Numbered from the stretch's first letter, positions 17,101-27,966 are shown. The stretch is DNA of 53,790 bases from an uncultured Bacteroidales bacterium (GCA_946409405.1 CAMJWL010000003.1:1-53790); one strand, 5' to 3'. Numbers and translations: made by a program. Notes: generated by a model not told the origin, from the sequence alone.

Positions 17101-18261
17101 GTGACGATTGTACAAACTATGATTTTGTTCTTATTATTATTGTTGACAGCCACGACGGCGGCGGCACAGAATTTTTCGGTGATTAAGGGTCGCGAAAACC
17201 AAAATATAGGCCGCTACGCATACGATTCTACTCACAACACAGTATTTTTTTTGCCAGACATCGACAGCGTAAATACCTGCGGCGTATGGTTCAATTTTGG
17301 TGTAACGGGCTATCGCAGTGATACTTTGCTTACTTTTTCTACCAAATTTGTGCGCGACGTACACTCTCCATTTTTTCCCGTAGTGAGCAATGACAACGTT
17401 AATTTTAAGCGGGTTAGACAGTCGGGGTTTTTGAACTTTTTTAACCTAAAAGTTTTTCCAAAATCCGACACCTTATATATTGCAACAGGTTTTCCATACA
17501 CATATACTCAGTTAAATAGTTTTCTTGACGAAATCAGCGCGTCAAACAATCTCAGCACAGAAACCTTGATTACCACAGACAAAGGTTTGGAGGTCAAACT
17601 GTTGACAATTACCAAAAATCCAAAATCCAAACGCGCAAAACTCGTATGGATCATCTGCCGCCAACACGCCTTTGAAAGTGTTGCAAATTATGTAATGGAA
17701 GGAATGATAAGATACTTATTATCAGACAATTGCGACCAAAAACTATTAAAACAGTACATCTTTAAAATAGTGCCGATGGTGGATGTGGAGAGCGTCTATA
17801 ATGGTCAGACCGGACGAATGTCGCTTCCAAAGGATTATAATAGGGATTGGGGAAAACCATTGCGACCAATCATCAGCCGCATCGAGGAGGAAATCAACAA
17901 AACAGCCCAAGAAAATTGCTACACAATATTTTGGGACGTACACGGAATGTTTCCCGGCGGCTTCGACAGATGCAGTTTTTCGTATTACGACCTTTACGGC
18001 GTGGGTAAGAAACACGCTGATTTACAGAAATATTGGCAACAATTCGCACGGCATACGGGCTACGCGCCAAAGGTAATTTACGATTTTAAAAACGGATACG
18101 ACGGCATGACAGCCGATTGGTGGAACGAAACCGCACACGCTGCCACGCTACGTTTTGCATCCACGATAGAGATAGATTGGAACCTCAACAACAACGGACT
18201 CCCCTACTCCATCAACGACTACTTGGAGATTGGGCGCATGATGATTAAATCACTGGAATAA
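17101..18261 (+). CDS. M14-family zinc carboxypeptidase-like protein (cytosolic carboxypeptidase-like)
   Basis: Signal peptide; IICRQHAFESVANYVMEG (HxxE), KDYNRDW, DVHGMFPGG. GTG start; ATG at 17119 is an alternative. Confidence 0.75.
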   Translation: MTIVQTMILFLLLLLTATTAAAQNFSVIKGRENQNIGRYAYDSTHNTVFFLPDIDSVNTCGVWFNFGVTGYRSDTLLTFSTKFVRDVHSPFFPVVSNDNVNFKRVRQSGFLNFFNLKVFPKSDTLYIATGFPYTYTQLNSFLDEISASNNLSTETLITTDKGLEVKLLTITKNPKSKRAKLVWIICRQHAFESVANYVMEGMIRYLLSDNCDQKLLKQYIFKIVPMVDVESVYNGQTGRMSLPKDYNRDWGKPLRPIISRIEEEINKTAQENCYTIFWDVHGMFPGGFDRCSFSYYDLYGVGKKHADLQKYWQQFARHTGYAPKVIYDFKNGYDGMTADWWNETAHAATLRFASTIEIDWNLNNNGLPYSINDYLEIGRMMIKSLE

Positions 18262-18270
18262 AGGCACTTG

Positions 18271-18975
18271 CTAACGTGGCATTACGCTGCCCGAACCTGT
18301 GATGTACTTGCTTATCATGGATGGTTTGCCGCTGAAAAAAACGCTGCCCGAACCCGCCACTATTACGTTCATGTTGCCATTGGTCTTGGTGAAAATGCTG
18401 CCTGCGCCTCCCACTTTGGCGACCACCGAACCCGCTTCGAGTTGGTCGGCAAACACGTTGCCGGCATCGCGGGTAAAACACGAAAACGTCTTCACACTGC
18501 CCGACAAAGTGATGTTGCCGCTGCCACGGCTCAGTATTTTGATTGCGCCGTCGGACTTGATGCTGCGGATATCGATGTTGCCGCTGCCAAAAGTCCTGAT
18601 TTCGAGGTCGTTGATGGCAAAACCTTCTTTGATATTAATGCCCACGTTGCCCTGAGTTTCTATCGAATTGATGGAAGGCATCAAGATGTTTACGGTGATG
18701 TTGCTCTCCTCGTTTTCCCTGCCGCACTCCACGTACAACTGATCTCCCTTCACCACGGTATTAACATGCTTTATAATATTGTCGTCGGCAGTTACCTTGA
18801 CATCATATTTGGCTGACGGAGTGATAGTTATCGACATTTCGCCACTAACATTGATACCCTCAAAACGGTCCATTTTGCGTACCTCAGTAAGCACGTTGCC
18901 AGAGCCGGTGCGCTGCGTACAAGCCGACACAAGCATCACCGCCATTATCATCATATATGCAAATACTTTTTTCAT
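18271..18975 (-). CDS. DUF2807 (putative auto-transporter adhesin, head GIN domain) protein
   Basis: RTGSGNVLTEVRKMDRFEGINVSGEMSITITPS and repeated GSGNI/GSGSV beta-helix turns. Confidence 0.85.
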   Translation of the reverse strand: MKKVFAYMMIMAVMLVSACTQRTGSGNVLTEVRKMDRFEGINVSGEMSITITPSAKYDVKVTADDNIIKHVNTVVKGDQLYVECGRENEESNITVNILMPSINSIETQGNVGINIKEGFAINDLEIRTFGSGNIDIRSIKSDGAIKILSRGSGNITLSGSVKTFSCFTRDAGNVFADQLEAGSVVAKVGGAGSIFTKTNGNMNVIVAGSGSVFFSGKPSMISKYITGSGSVMPR

Positions 18976-19133
18976 AGCGTTTTTTCTTTATAAACGAAAA
19001 ACATCGTAATTTTGGTGTTAAATACCGTCAAATTTTCTAAAAGATAATTATTTGACTTCACACCGGCAACAAAGTTAAAAAAAATTATATAAATTAGATT
19101 GTAAATTCGGAAAAAAATTTGCAATTTTGGGCT

Positions 19134-20789
19134 ATGAAGAAAAAGTTTTTTAGCATAATAGTAACGCTAATTTTTGCAGTGGCAGCCTACGCGCAAGACT
19201 ACGTGATAGAAATACCGCTTGACAAAGCCGGGGACATCTCGCGTATCTCCCGCGCCGTATCCATAGACGCGATACGCAATGGCAAAATAACCGCATACGC
19301 CAACGAAAGCGAACTCTTGGCACTACGTAAGTTGTTGTCTGACAACGCTTTCCGTGTTCAAAAGCCGTCTATTTCCAAAAGCGCGGATTTTATAGACATG
19401 GCTACCGACATCGCCACGATGCAAGATTGGGCGCATTATCCCACGTATGAGACGTATGTGGCTATGATGCAGGACTTTGCGAATCGTTTCCCTGACCTCG
19501 CAACCCTCGTGGATATTGGCACAAGTGCGAAAGGAAGGTCTCTGTTGGCGTTGAGGATAACAGCCGAAGGCGACACCTTGACGCGCCCGCGTGTGTTCCT
19601 TACTTCCACGATGCACGGCGACGAAACCTGCGGCTTTATTCTGTCGCTGAGGTTAATAGATTATTTATTAACCAACTACGGCACACACCCCACCGCAACC
19701 CGAATTATCAACAATATTGTACTGTATATCAATCCGTTAGCAAATCCAGACGGTACTTACCACGGCGGCAACCACACCGTGGCGGTGGCGCAGCGTTACA
19801 ATGGAAACAATGTAGATTTAAATAGAAACTTCCCGCAACTTGCTTTGTTGGCAAAATCTACGCAAAACCTTGAACCAGAAACAGTTGCTATGATGAATTT
19901 TGCCAAGAGCCGACGTTTTGCATTGTCTGCCAATTTTCATGGTGGCGACGAGGTTTTAAACTATCCTTGGGACAGTTTTTATGAGAATGAAATGCGACTT
20001 GCCGACAAAGATTGGTTCGTGCAAATTTGTCAAAATTATATAGATACTTTACGTACTTTTGCGCCCAGCGGCATGAAATCCGTCAACGAACAGGGCTATG
20101 TCTTTGGCAGCAAATGGTACAAAGTGGCAGGCGGGCGACAGGATTGGATGCTGTTTTCGGAACGTTGCAGGGAGGTAACGATAGAATTGTCTAACATCAA
20201 AATACTCCGTTGCGACCTCTTGGAAAATTATTGGCAGCGCAACCGCGACGCTTTGTTATTGTATATTTGCAATGCGCTGCAAGGCATTAATGGTCAAGTA
20301 GTTGACGCAAACGGACTGCCCATAAAAGCGCGTATCTATCTTGACGGACACGACGTTAATTATTCGTCGGTGGTTTGCGATGCAGAAGGCGTTTTTACAC
20401 GTCTCACCCTCGCCAACAAAACTTACGAAGTATGCGCAGTTGCCGACGGTTATGTTACAGAATGTCAAGTAGTTAACACCAAAGCAAACGAACTCGTAGC
20501 CGCCAACTTCACGCTGACGGAAGGCGTATCGGAATACACGGCTACAAGCGAACAATCTGCCATGAAAAAACCGATGGTTTCACTTGCAGACGGCGCAATC
20601 AAAATAGAATCAGACCGCACAATCAACAGCGTGATAATCAGCGACATACTTGGGCGGACGATAACAAGCCACGCACCGCAGACCAACACCTTCGTCTGCC
20701 CCACATACAATTTAAAGGAAGGTACATACGTTATTAACATACATTCGGGCGGCATCAAAACGTCGTCCAAAATCACAATTACAAAATGA
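19134..20789 (+). CDS. Secreted M14 carboxypeptidase with T9SS C-terminal sorting domain
   Basis: STMHGDETCGFIL, NPLANPDGTYHGGNHTV...VDLNRNFP, FHGGDEVLNYPWD; C-terminal SVIISDILGRTITS...LKEGTYVINIHSGGIKTSSKITITK. MKKKFF start preferred over 19119. Confidence 0.88.
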   Translation: MKKKFFSIIVTLIFAVAAYAQDYVIEIPLDKAGDISRISRAVSIDAIRNGKITAYANESELLALRKLLSDNAFRVQKPSISKSADFIDMATDIATMQDWAHYPTYETYVAMMQDFANRFPDLATLVDIGTSAKGRSLLALRITAEGDTLTRPRVFLTSTMHGDETCGFILSLRLIDYLLTNYGTHPTATRIINNIVLYINPLANPDGTYHGGNHTVAVAQRYNGNNVDLNRNFPQLALLAKSTQNLEPETVAMMNFAKSRRFALSANFHGGDEVLNYPWDSFYENEMRLADKDWFVQICQNYIDTLRTFAPSGMKSVNEQGYVFGSKWYKVAGGRQDWMLFSERCREVTIELSNIKILRCDLLENYWQRNRDALLLYICNALQGINGQVVDANGLPIKARIYLDGHDVNYSSVVCDAEGVFTRLTLANKTYEVCAVADGYVTECQVVNTKANELVAANFTLTEGVSEYTATSEQSAMKKPMVSLADGAIKIESDRTINSVIISDILGRTITSHAPQTNTFVCPTYNLKEGTYVINIHSGGIKTSSKITITK

Positions 20790-22027
20790 AAAAAATAATA
20801 ATCATAGCATCGATACTCGCCTTTGCCTTTGCTGCACAGGCGCAGGACAAAAAACTCGACAAAGTACGCCAACTCTTTGAAGACCAAAACTATACAGAAT
20901 GTATGGAGGCGGTCAAGAAGTACAACGCCGCCAACCTTTCCAAACCCGACGGTTTCTATTATTTGGCGTTTACGTACCACAGGATTTTCCGCCAGACACC
21001 GCAGAAGGAGTACAATCTCACTTCCGCCGAAAACACTCTGTATCAGGCTTTTAACAAGGACAAGGACAAGACCGTCCGCCTCAAATTCAAGACGGAAGTG
21101 GATTCGTTGAAGGCAACGATTACAGAGTTTCAAGACAAATTCTACGCCGCCGGCGACAATAAGAAGGCGGGACAACACGCGATGATGTTGGCGAAGATTT
21201 TTGGCGACACCACGGAGATATACAAGCGCATCTACATGCCCGAACTTTTTGCCGCGCCCGTTACCTACGGCAAGACCCTCGCCGCATACGAAGGACCCAC
21301 CAACCAAACCGACGTAACTGGCAAGAAGATAGGCGTTTGGATAGAGTTGTACCCCAACGGCAACCGCAAATCGCAAATCAATTACGAGGCGGGCAAACCT
21401 CGCGGCGACTTCTACAAATTTTACGAAAAAGGCGGCGTAAGCGCACACCTTTATATGATAGACGACGACCGCGCCTCCGCAATCCTCTACAACGAAAACG
21501 GCGACCGCGTGGCGATGGGATATTATTACCAACGCCAAAAAGACAGCCTCTGGCAGTATTTTGAGAGCGATTCTATTATAGTTGTGGAGGAAAACTACGT
21601 ACGCGGCGTCAAAAACGGCAAAGAAACCACGTATTACCCCTACGGGATTCCGGCAGAGGAGTTAAATTGGAAAAACGGCGAGAAGGACGGCGCGTGGAAA
21701 CGTTACCACGACATCGGCACAATATTGTTTGAGGCGGTGTATGTGAAAGGCAAACTCAACGGTCGCTATTCCAAATACGCATCCAACGGAACTCTCGAAG
21801 TTACAGGCAATTACCGCGACGACGTGAAGGACGGCGAATGGAAGATTTACGACGAAAAAACCAAAAAATACAACACCGAAAAATACATCAACGGCGAACT
21901 CGAAAACGCCAAGGAGGTGGAAGATGCCGCTACAAAAGAGTTTAACAAACAATCGCAAATCGGCATCACGCTCCCCGACCCGCTGGACTTCCACAACAAT
22001 CCAGAAGATTTTTTCCAGAGGCAGTAG
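20786..22027 (+). CDS. MORN-repeat / YwqK-like secreted protein
   Basis: Signal peptide; repeated GNRKSQINYEAGKPRGDFYKFYEKGG and NGKETTYYPYGIPAEELNWKNGEKDGAWKRY motifs; ATGA overlap with the upstream gene. Confidence 0.75.
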   Translation: MKKIIIIASILAFAFAAQAQDKKLDKVRQLFEDQNYTECMEAVKKYNAANLSKPDGFYYLAFTYHRIFRQTPQKEYNLTSAENTLYQAFNKDKDKTVRLKFKTEVDSLKATITEFQDKFYAAGDNKKAGQHAMMLAKIFGDTTEIYKRIYMPELFAAPVTYGKTLAAYEGPTNQTDVTGKKIGVWIELYPNGNRKSQINYEAGKPRGDFYKFYEKGGVSAHLYMIDDDRASAILYNENGDRVAMGYYYQRQKDSLWQYFESDSIIVVEENYVRGVKNGKETTYYPYGIPAEELNWKNGEKDGAWKRYHDIGTILFEAVYVKGKLNGRYSKYASNGTLEVTGNYRDDVKDGEWKIYDEKTKKYNTEKYINGELENAKEVEDAATKEFNKQSQIGITLPDPLDFHNNPEDFFQRQ

Positions 22028-22096
22028 AGATAATTTATTTGTATGTTACCCGAAAAAAACATAACTTTGCACGTCGTAACACAAATACACAAAACA

Positions 22097-23287
22097 ATGA
22101 AAAACTCAGCACTATTAATAATTGCATTGGCGGCAACGGCTCTCGCATCTTGCACCGCGCAAAAAAAATACATCCGCGTGGAGAACATCAACAGCGTCAA
22201 CTCGGTGAAAGACAACCCGATAATCTATTCGCTGCCCAAGACCGCGCTCTCTGTAAAGGTAACTGCCATCAACGAGGTGAGCGTCCGCGGCCCTTATTAC
22301 CAATACGCCCAGAAATACATCGGCACCGACGACATAATCACCAACAATTCAAGCGTTTGGAAACTCGGCAACATAGACATTTCGTCGTATCCCGTGGTGG
22401 ATTCGTCGCGCACATACATCGTGGAAACCAACTATCCTTGCGCAATGAATTTTAGCCCCGAAGGATTTTTGGAAAGCGTCAACACCAAGCCCGATTTTCA
22501 GGAGCGCAACTACCGCGACGACGACACGCACAGCAACCTCAGCAGCGACGACCTGAGCAGCCGACGCAAATTCCAGGACATGAACGTCAACAGGTACGAA
22601 ACCGTTTTTGACACGGTGCTGCACGTTGTGGACGCGGATTCGATATTCACCACCGTGCCGTCTGCCAAGAAAAACCTGATACGCAAATCGCTGGATGAAC
22701 AGGCGCAAGAACTTGCAAATCAGATATTTGTACTCCGCGACGACCGCAACGCACTCCTCAAAGGCGAAAGCGACGGCAAGAGCCTGCCCGACGGCGACGC
22801 GCTCAAATACATGGTGGAGCAACTCAACAAACTCGAAGAATCGTACATGAGCATGTTTGTGGGCAAAAAAATCAAGATTGAAAAGACATACGTCTTCGAT
22901 TATATCCCGACCAAAGGCACGGAACAGGATGTGTTGTTTAAGTTTTCGCCCGAATACGGAATCACGCCCAAGGAAAGTGCCAAGGGTAGTCCTATATTTG
23001 TGGAAATAAACGACTTGAACGACAATATCGTTGTCAACAGATACGACTCTAAACAGAAAAATCTCCGTCAGAGAAACAATTCGGCATCAAGTGCCAACGG
23101 TTTCGCGTACCTCACCAACGCATTTGCCGTGGTCAAGATTCTGCAAAAAAACAATTCGCTGTCCGAGAGAACGTTGAACATCAATCAGTTAGGCACGGTA
23201 AAATACCTTTCGTCAGAACTGATGAAGAGCGACGGATTCAAGTTGATACTCTACCCGCAGACCGGCACAATCAGAAGCGTCAACTAA
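22097..23287 (+). CDS. DUF4831 family lipoprotein
   Basis: MKNSALLIIALAATALASCTAQKKYIRV...GPYYQYAQKYIGTDD; internal start better fits the signal peptide. Confidence 0.7.
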   Translation: MKNSALLIIALAATALASCTAQKKYIRVENINSVNSVKDNPIIYSLPKTALSVKVTAINEVSVRGPYYQYAQKYIGTDDIITNNSSVWKLGNIDISSYPVVDSSRTYIVETNYPCAMNFSPEGFLESVNTKPDFQERNYRDDDTHSNLSSDDLSSRRKFQDMNVNRYETVFDTVLHVVDADSIFTTVPSAKKNLIRKSLDEQAQELANQIFVLRDDRNALLKGESDGKSLPDGDALKYMVEQLNKLEESYMSMFVGKKIKIEKTYVFDYIPTKGTEQDVLFKFSPEYGITPKESAKGSPIFVEINDLNDNIVVNRYDSKQKNLRQRNNSASSANGFAYLTNAFAVVKILQKNNSLSERTLNINQLGTVKYLSSELMKSDGFKLILYPQTGTIRSVN

Positions 23288-23367
23288 TTTGAAAAAATTT
23301 TTGCAAAAAATTTTCGCCGTTACAATTTTTGTTTATATTTTTGGGGAGCAATAATAAAGGAAAAGAT

Positions 23368-24681
23368 ATGTCAAAAATTGCAATCATAGGAGCCGGTATT
23401 TCGGGGCTGACGGCGGCTAAAACGCTGATGGACAGCCACGAAGTTACCGTCTATGAGAGGAACGAAACCGCCGGTGGACTTGCGCAGAGCGTCAAGGCCG
23501 AGGGTTGCGTGTTCCATATTTGCGGCGCAAACTCAATGAAAAATATTTACGAAACCTCACGTCAATTCATTGAGAGCCTGATAGATATGGATGAGGAAGT
23601 AATCGAAATCAAACGAAACAGTGCGATTTTGTTTGAGAACGGCGAGGTCTCCAAACCCGAATTTCACGGAATGTTCAAGAAGAAAATCACTGAAATAGAG
23701 GGAGTTCCGAGTCCGATTGAAAACCATATCTACATGTTTAAGCCCGAAATCCAACAACGCATCATCGCCGACCTCTTCCGCATCAAGGCGAAGGAAAAAA
23801 ACAAGCGCGCTCCCAAATTCCTTGCGACCTATTTTAAGGCGAAGTTCGGGCAGACGCTTTACGACATGTATTTTGGCCCTTACAACGAGAAAGTCTGGCA
23901 CAGCGACCTGCACAAAATTCCGCTCACTTGGCTCGAAGGCCGCCTTGCCGCCCCTACCGCCGACAAGATTATTTTTGCAAATTTCAACCACGACAAGACC
24001 AAATTCCGCTGCGAAAAGACTTTCCTCTACGACATCAACGGCGGCGCACAGAGAATTGTAAACAAACTTGTGGAGATTTTGGGCGACCGTCTGAGGCTCA
24101 ACAACACCGTGCAAAACATCGCAAGGCGCGACGGCAAATGGCTCGTAAACGGCACAGACGAATACGACCAAATAATCTACTGCGCCAACCTGAAATATCT
24201 TCCAAAGATTTTGCAAATCGCTGAAATACAACCGTTTGCAGAATATATTTCAGCGTTAAAATCGCACGGCACCACCTCGGTATTCTGCGAACTTAGCAAG
24301 AATCCATACACCGAAATTTACCTCCCCGGCAAGGAACACCGCGCCCACAAGATTATCTGCACGGGCAATTTTATCGACACCAACAACAGCGAAAACCACC
24401 GCATGACCGGCACTGTGGAGTTTACGGACTACGTGCCGGAAGACGAAATCAGGTTGGAACTCACCCGGATGCCGCTCAATCCGGTATATATCACGCACCG
24501 ATACACCGAATACACGCACGCCATCCAAGACGTTGATACCCGCGAAACTGTTGCCAACCTCAAGAAAGTGTTGCAGCCGTGGGGATTCTACCTCACAGGA
24601 CTTTTGGCGGAATGGGAGCAATACAATGTTAATCAGGCAATTAACGCCGCGATAAGAACCGTAGAATCAATAAAGAATTAA
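23368..24681 (+). CDS. FAD-dependent oxidoreductase (protoporphyrinogen oxidase/UDP-galactopyranose mutase-like fold)
   Basis: MSKIAIIGAGISGLTAAKTLMDSHEVTVYERNETAGGLAQS Rossmann motif; GQTLYDMYFGPYNEKVWHSDL. Confidence 0.75.
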   Translation: MSKIAIIGAGISGLTAAKTLMDSHEVTVYERNETAGGLAQSVKAEGCVFHICGANSMKNIYETSRQFIESLIDMDEEVIEIKRNSAILFENGEVSKPEFHGMFKKKITEIEGVPSPIENHIYMFKPEIQQRIIADLFRIKAKEKNKRAPKFLATYFKAKFGQTLYDMYFGPYNEKVWHSDLHKIPLTWLEGRLAAPTADKIIFANFNHDKTKFRCEKTFLYDINGGAQRIVNKLVEILGDRLRLNNTVQNIARRDGKWLVNGTDEYDQIIYCANLKYLPKILQIAEIQPFAEYISALKSHGTTSVFCELSKNPYTEIYLPGKEHRAHKIICTGNFIDTNNSENHRMTGTVEFTDYVPEDEIRLELTRMPLNPVYITHRYTEYTHAIQDVDTRETVANLKKVLQPWGFYLTGLLAEWEQYNVNQAINAAIRTVESIKN

Positions 24682-24686
24682 AATAA

Positions 24687-25403
24687 ATGAAAATAGAATC
24701 GTTAGCAACAGAACTTTCCCGCACCACGTATCCCGGACGCGGCATCGTGATTGGAAGGAGCAAGGACGGCAAATACGCCGTTACAGCATATTTTATAATG
24801 GGTCGCAGCGAAAATTCGCGCAACCGTGTCTTCGTCCAGGACGGCGAGGGCATCAGGACGGAGGCTTTTGACCCGTCTAAACTCACCGACCCGTCGCTGA
24901 TAATCTACGCGCCAGTCCGCGTACTTGGCAACAACACAATCGTTACCAACGGCGATCAGACCGACACCATCTACGACCTGATGAACGCCGAGCAGACCTT
25001 TGAAATGTCGCTCCGCACACGTCAGTACGAACCTGACGCGCCCAACTTCACGCCGCGCATTTCGGGCATTATGAATGTCAACAACGGCAAATACAATTTC
25101 CAGATGTCGATTTTGAAGTCTGACAACGGACGCCCCGAATCCAACTGCCGCTACACCTTCAATTACGACAACCCCATCGCGGGCGAAGGTCGTTTTATCC
25201 ACACGTATATGGGCGACGGCAACCCGCTGCCGAGTTTTGAGGGCGAGCCTACCTTGGTGGACATCAAGGGCGGCATCGACGAATTTACATCCCTCGTATG
25301 GAACAGCCTCAATGCCGACAACAAGGTGTCTCTCTTCACACGCTTTATCGACATCAAGTCAGGCAGTTACGACAGCAGAATCATCAACAAAAACACGAAA
25401 TAA
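24687..25403 (+). CDS. IMP cyclohydrolase (PurO-like family)
   Basis: TTYPGRGIVIGRSKDGKYAVTAYFIMGRSENSRNRVF resembles the IMP_cyclohyd family; directly followed by the AICARFT gene. Confidence 0.85.
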   Translation: MKIESLATELSRTTYPGRGIVIGRSKDGKYAVTAYFIMGRSENSRNRVFVQDGEGIRTEAFDPSKLTDPSLIIYAPVRVLGNNTIVTNGDQTDTIYDLMNAEQTFEMSLRTRQYEPDAPNFTPRISGIMNVNNGKYNFQMSILKSDNGRPESNCRYTFNYDNPIAGEGRFIHTYMGDGNPLPSFEGEPTLVDIKGGIDEFTSLVWNSLNADNKVSLFTRFIDIKSGSYDSRIINKNTK

Positions 25404-25404
25404 A

Positions 25405-26583
25405 ATGCAGGAATACCAACTCAAATACGGTTGCAACCCCAACCAAAAACCCGCCCGCATCTATATGCCGGAGGGCGAACTTCCCGTGGAGGTTCTCAAC
25501 GGAAGGGGCGGCTACATCAATTTCCTCGACGCTTTCAACGGTTGGCAACTCGTGAGCGAACTCAAAAAGGCCACCGGCATCCCCGCCGCAACGTCTTTCA
25601 AGCACGTTTCGCCCGCAGGTGCAGCCATTGGACTTCCGCTGTCGGACGTTGAGAAGAAGATTTATTGGGCGGACGACTTGAACATCACCTTCACGCCGCT
25701 CGCCAACGCATACATCCGCGCACGTGGCGCAGACAGGATGTCGTCTTTTGGCGATTTCATTGCGCTGTCCGACGTTTGCGACGAGAGCACCGCAATGGTA
25801 ATCAAGCGCGAAGTTTCCGACGGCATCATCGCGCCCGGCTACACCGATGCAGCCCTCAACATCTTGAAAGCCAAGAAGAACGGCAATTATTGCGTCATCA
25901 AGATTGACCCGAATTACAAGCCCGAACCGTTGGAGCGCAAGCAGGTCTTCGGCATCACCTTCGAGCAGGGCCGCAACGAACTTGTTATTGACAGCAATTT
26001 CTTCGACAACATCGTCACCAACAACAAGGCTCTCACCGCACAGGCGAAGACCGACCTCACGATTGCAATGATTACGTTGAAATACACGCAGTCAAATTCG
26101 GTATGTTATGTGAAAAACGGACAGGCAATCGGCATTGGCGCAGGTCAGCAGTCGAGGATTCACTGCACAAGGCTCGCAGGTCAGAAGGCAGACAATTGGT
26201 GGCTTCGTCAGTCGCCGCAAGTGCTTGGATTGCAATTCGTTGACAATATCAAGCGTCCCGACCGCGACAACACCATCGACATCTACATCTCCGACGATTA
26301 TATGGACGTACTCGCGGAAGGCGAATGGCAAAAATACTTCAAGGTAAAGCCCGAAGTGTTTACACGCGAGGCAAAACGCGCTTGGCTCGACAAAAACAGC
26401 GGAGTTTCCGTTGGTTCAGACGCCTTCTTTCCCTTCGGCGACAACGTGGAACGCGCCCACAAGAGCGGCGTCAACTTCATCGCACAACCCGGCGGCTCTG
26501 TCCGTGACGACAATGTTATCGACACCTGCAACAAGTACGGCATCGTGATGAGTTTCACCGGCATAAGGCTGTTCCATCACTAA
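25405..26583 (+). CDS. Stand-alone AICAR formyltransferase (PurH C-terminal domain only)
   Basis: QEYQLKYGCNPNQKPARIYM, SFKHVSPAGAAIG, GAGQQSRIHCTRLAG, SDAFFPFGDNVE; no MGS-like IMPCHase domain. ATG at 25405 replaces the overlong 25237 start. Confidence 0.92.
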   Translation: MQEYQLKYGCNPNQKPARIYMPEGELPVEVLNGRGGYINFLDAFNGWQLVSELKKATGIPAATSFKHVSPAGAAIGLPLSDVEKKIYWADDLNITFTPLANAYIRARGADRMSSFGDFIALSDVCDESTAMVIKREVSDGIIAPGYTDAALNILKAKKNGNYCVIKIDPNYKPEPLERKQVFGITFEQGRNELVIDSNFFDNIVTNNKALTAQAKTDLTIAMITLKYTQSNSVCYVKNGQAIGIGAGQQSRIHCTRLAGQKADNWWLRQSPQVLGLQFVDNIKRPDRDNTIDIYISDDYMDVLAEGEWQKYFKVKPEVFTREAKRAWLDKNSGVSVGSDAFFPFGDNVERAHKSGVNFIAQPGGSVRDDNVIDTCNKYGIVMSFTGIRLFHH

Positions 26584-26602
26584 GATGCGATGCATAATTC
26601 AT

Positions 26603-26656
26603 AATGCATAATGCATAATTAAGCCATCCGGCGGAGTCAATTATGCATTATGCATT
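26603..26656. repeat. Perfect 18-bp inverted repeat between convergent genes
   Basis: AATGCATAATGCATAATT (26603-26620) and AATTATGCATTATGCATT (26639-26656), 18-nt loop. Confidence 0.95.
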
Positions 26657-27658
26657 TTTTTCATCATATTTCCACTTCACGCCGCGCTTGCCTTCGCGAT
26701 ATTCCTTGGGCGTAACGCCGTATTTTTTCCTGAACGCCGTACAAAAATGACTCTGAGACGAAAAGCCCAATTCGGTGGCTATTTCGTTGATTGTCAATTG
26801 ATTTTCGGTGAGAAGCCGAGCCGATTTGTTCATGCGGATGTCGTTCAAATAGTCAAAAATTGTCATCGAAAACATCTGTTTGAAAACCTTTTTCAACGTA
26901 CATTCGTTGGTGCCAACTTCGGCGGCAAGTTCGCGGATTGTGGGCGGATTTTGGAAGTTTTCGGTAAGAATGTCCCGCGCCTTAGAAATCTTGCGGCAGA
27001 TGGTGTAATTGTCGGGCAAAGGCTGATGAAATTGTTCGTAATAATAATTTACAAGACATTCTACTATCAGACCTTCAATGTAATACGGATTTACGGTCTT
27101 GGTTAAGACGGCGTTTTGAACATCGCGGGCAGCCTCCAAAATTTTACCCTCATTGTCTATTACCTCCAACATCACGGGTTTGTTTGATTCCATAAAATTC
27201 TTGTAGCGGGCAAAAATTATCGGGAAACGCTCGTTGTAAATTTTCAAATCGCTCTCCGAAATCATTATGCTGATTTTTGAGAATTTGCAGCCCGCCGCGA
27301 GGTGCATTATGTGTTCGTTTTCCTTGGACATAATGCCCATGTTTACCGCGCCCGCATCGTGTTCCACCTGATGACCGCTGATGATTTCGCAGACCTTGCC
27401 GCCCGTTATCACCGCCCAAATCAGAGCCTTCTCGTCGGTGCGGCTATTTTCGATGATGCAATTTTTGCGCACAAAATATTCGTTGTACATCACAACAGTC
27501 TGATTGTGAACGCACAGCCACGTCGTCATGTCGCAGGTGTCGCGGATGGTACAAGTGTTTGAGAATATCGTGTCTGTCTTGACGTTGAGATCCCCCGCCG
27601 ACGGCATGAACATTGTAATCGGATTTTCACCTTCAATTTTTATGACGCTCTTAAACAT
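26648..27658 (-). CDS. AraC-family transcriptional regulator
   Basis: C-terminal double HTH: TIRELAAEVGTNECTLKKVFKQMF...TINEIATELGFSSQSHFCTAFRKKYGVTPKEYR. Start set at MFKSVIK. Confidence 0.9.
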   Translation of the reverse strand: MFKSVIKIEGENPITMFMPSAGDLNVKTDTIFSNTCTIRDTCDMTTWLCVHNQTVVMYNEYFVRKNCIIENSRTDEKALIWAVITGGKVCEIISGHQVEHDAGAVNMGIMSKENEHIMHLAAGCKFSKISIMISESDLKIYNERFPIIFARYKNFMESNKPVMLEVIDNEGKILEAARDVQNAVLTKTVNPYYIEGLIVECLVNYYYEQFHQPLPDNYTICRKISKARDILTENFQNPPTIRELAAEVGTNECTLKKVFKQMFSMTIFDYLNDIRMNKSARLLTENQLTINEIATELGFSSQSHFCTAFRKKYGVTPKEYREGKRGVKWKYDEKNA

Positions 27659-27966
27659 GGTGCAAATCGGTTTAAGTTTTGCACAAATATATGATTTTTT
27701 TTTCAGACAAACATACAAAACGAATTTTCTTTTTTTGATAGAGCCGTTCTGGAATACTTATTTACCCTTTTTGCATAATTTTTGAAAAAATATTTAAAAT
27801 TCCTGTAACTTATTTCAACCACATCCGTCATACTTGCGAACAAAACAATGAAGGATTGCGCAAATTCCCTTTGATGTAAAATGTTTCAAAAAAATTCCGC
27901 ATTTTGCAACTTGGTTGCAGACAACGCGATGTAATTTTGCAGCGTAAAACAAAACTACAAAAACAA

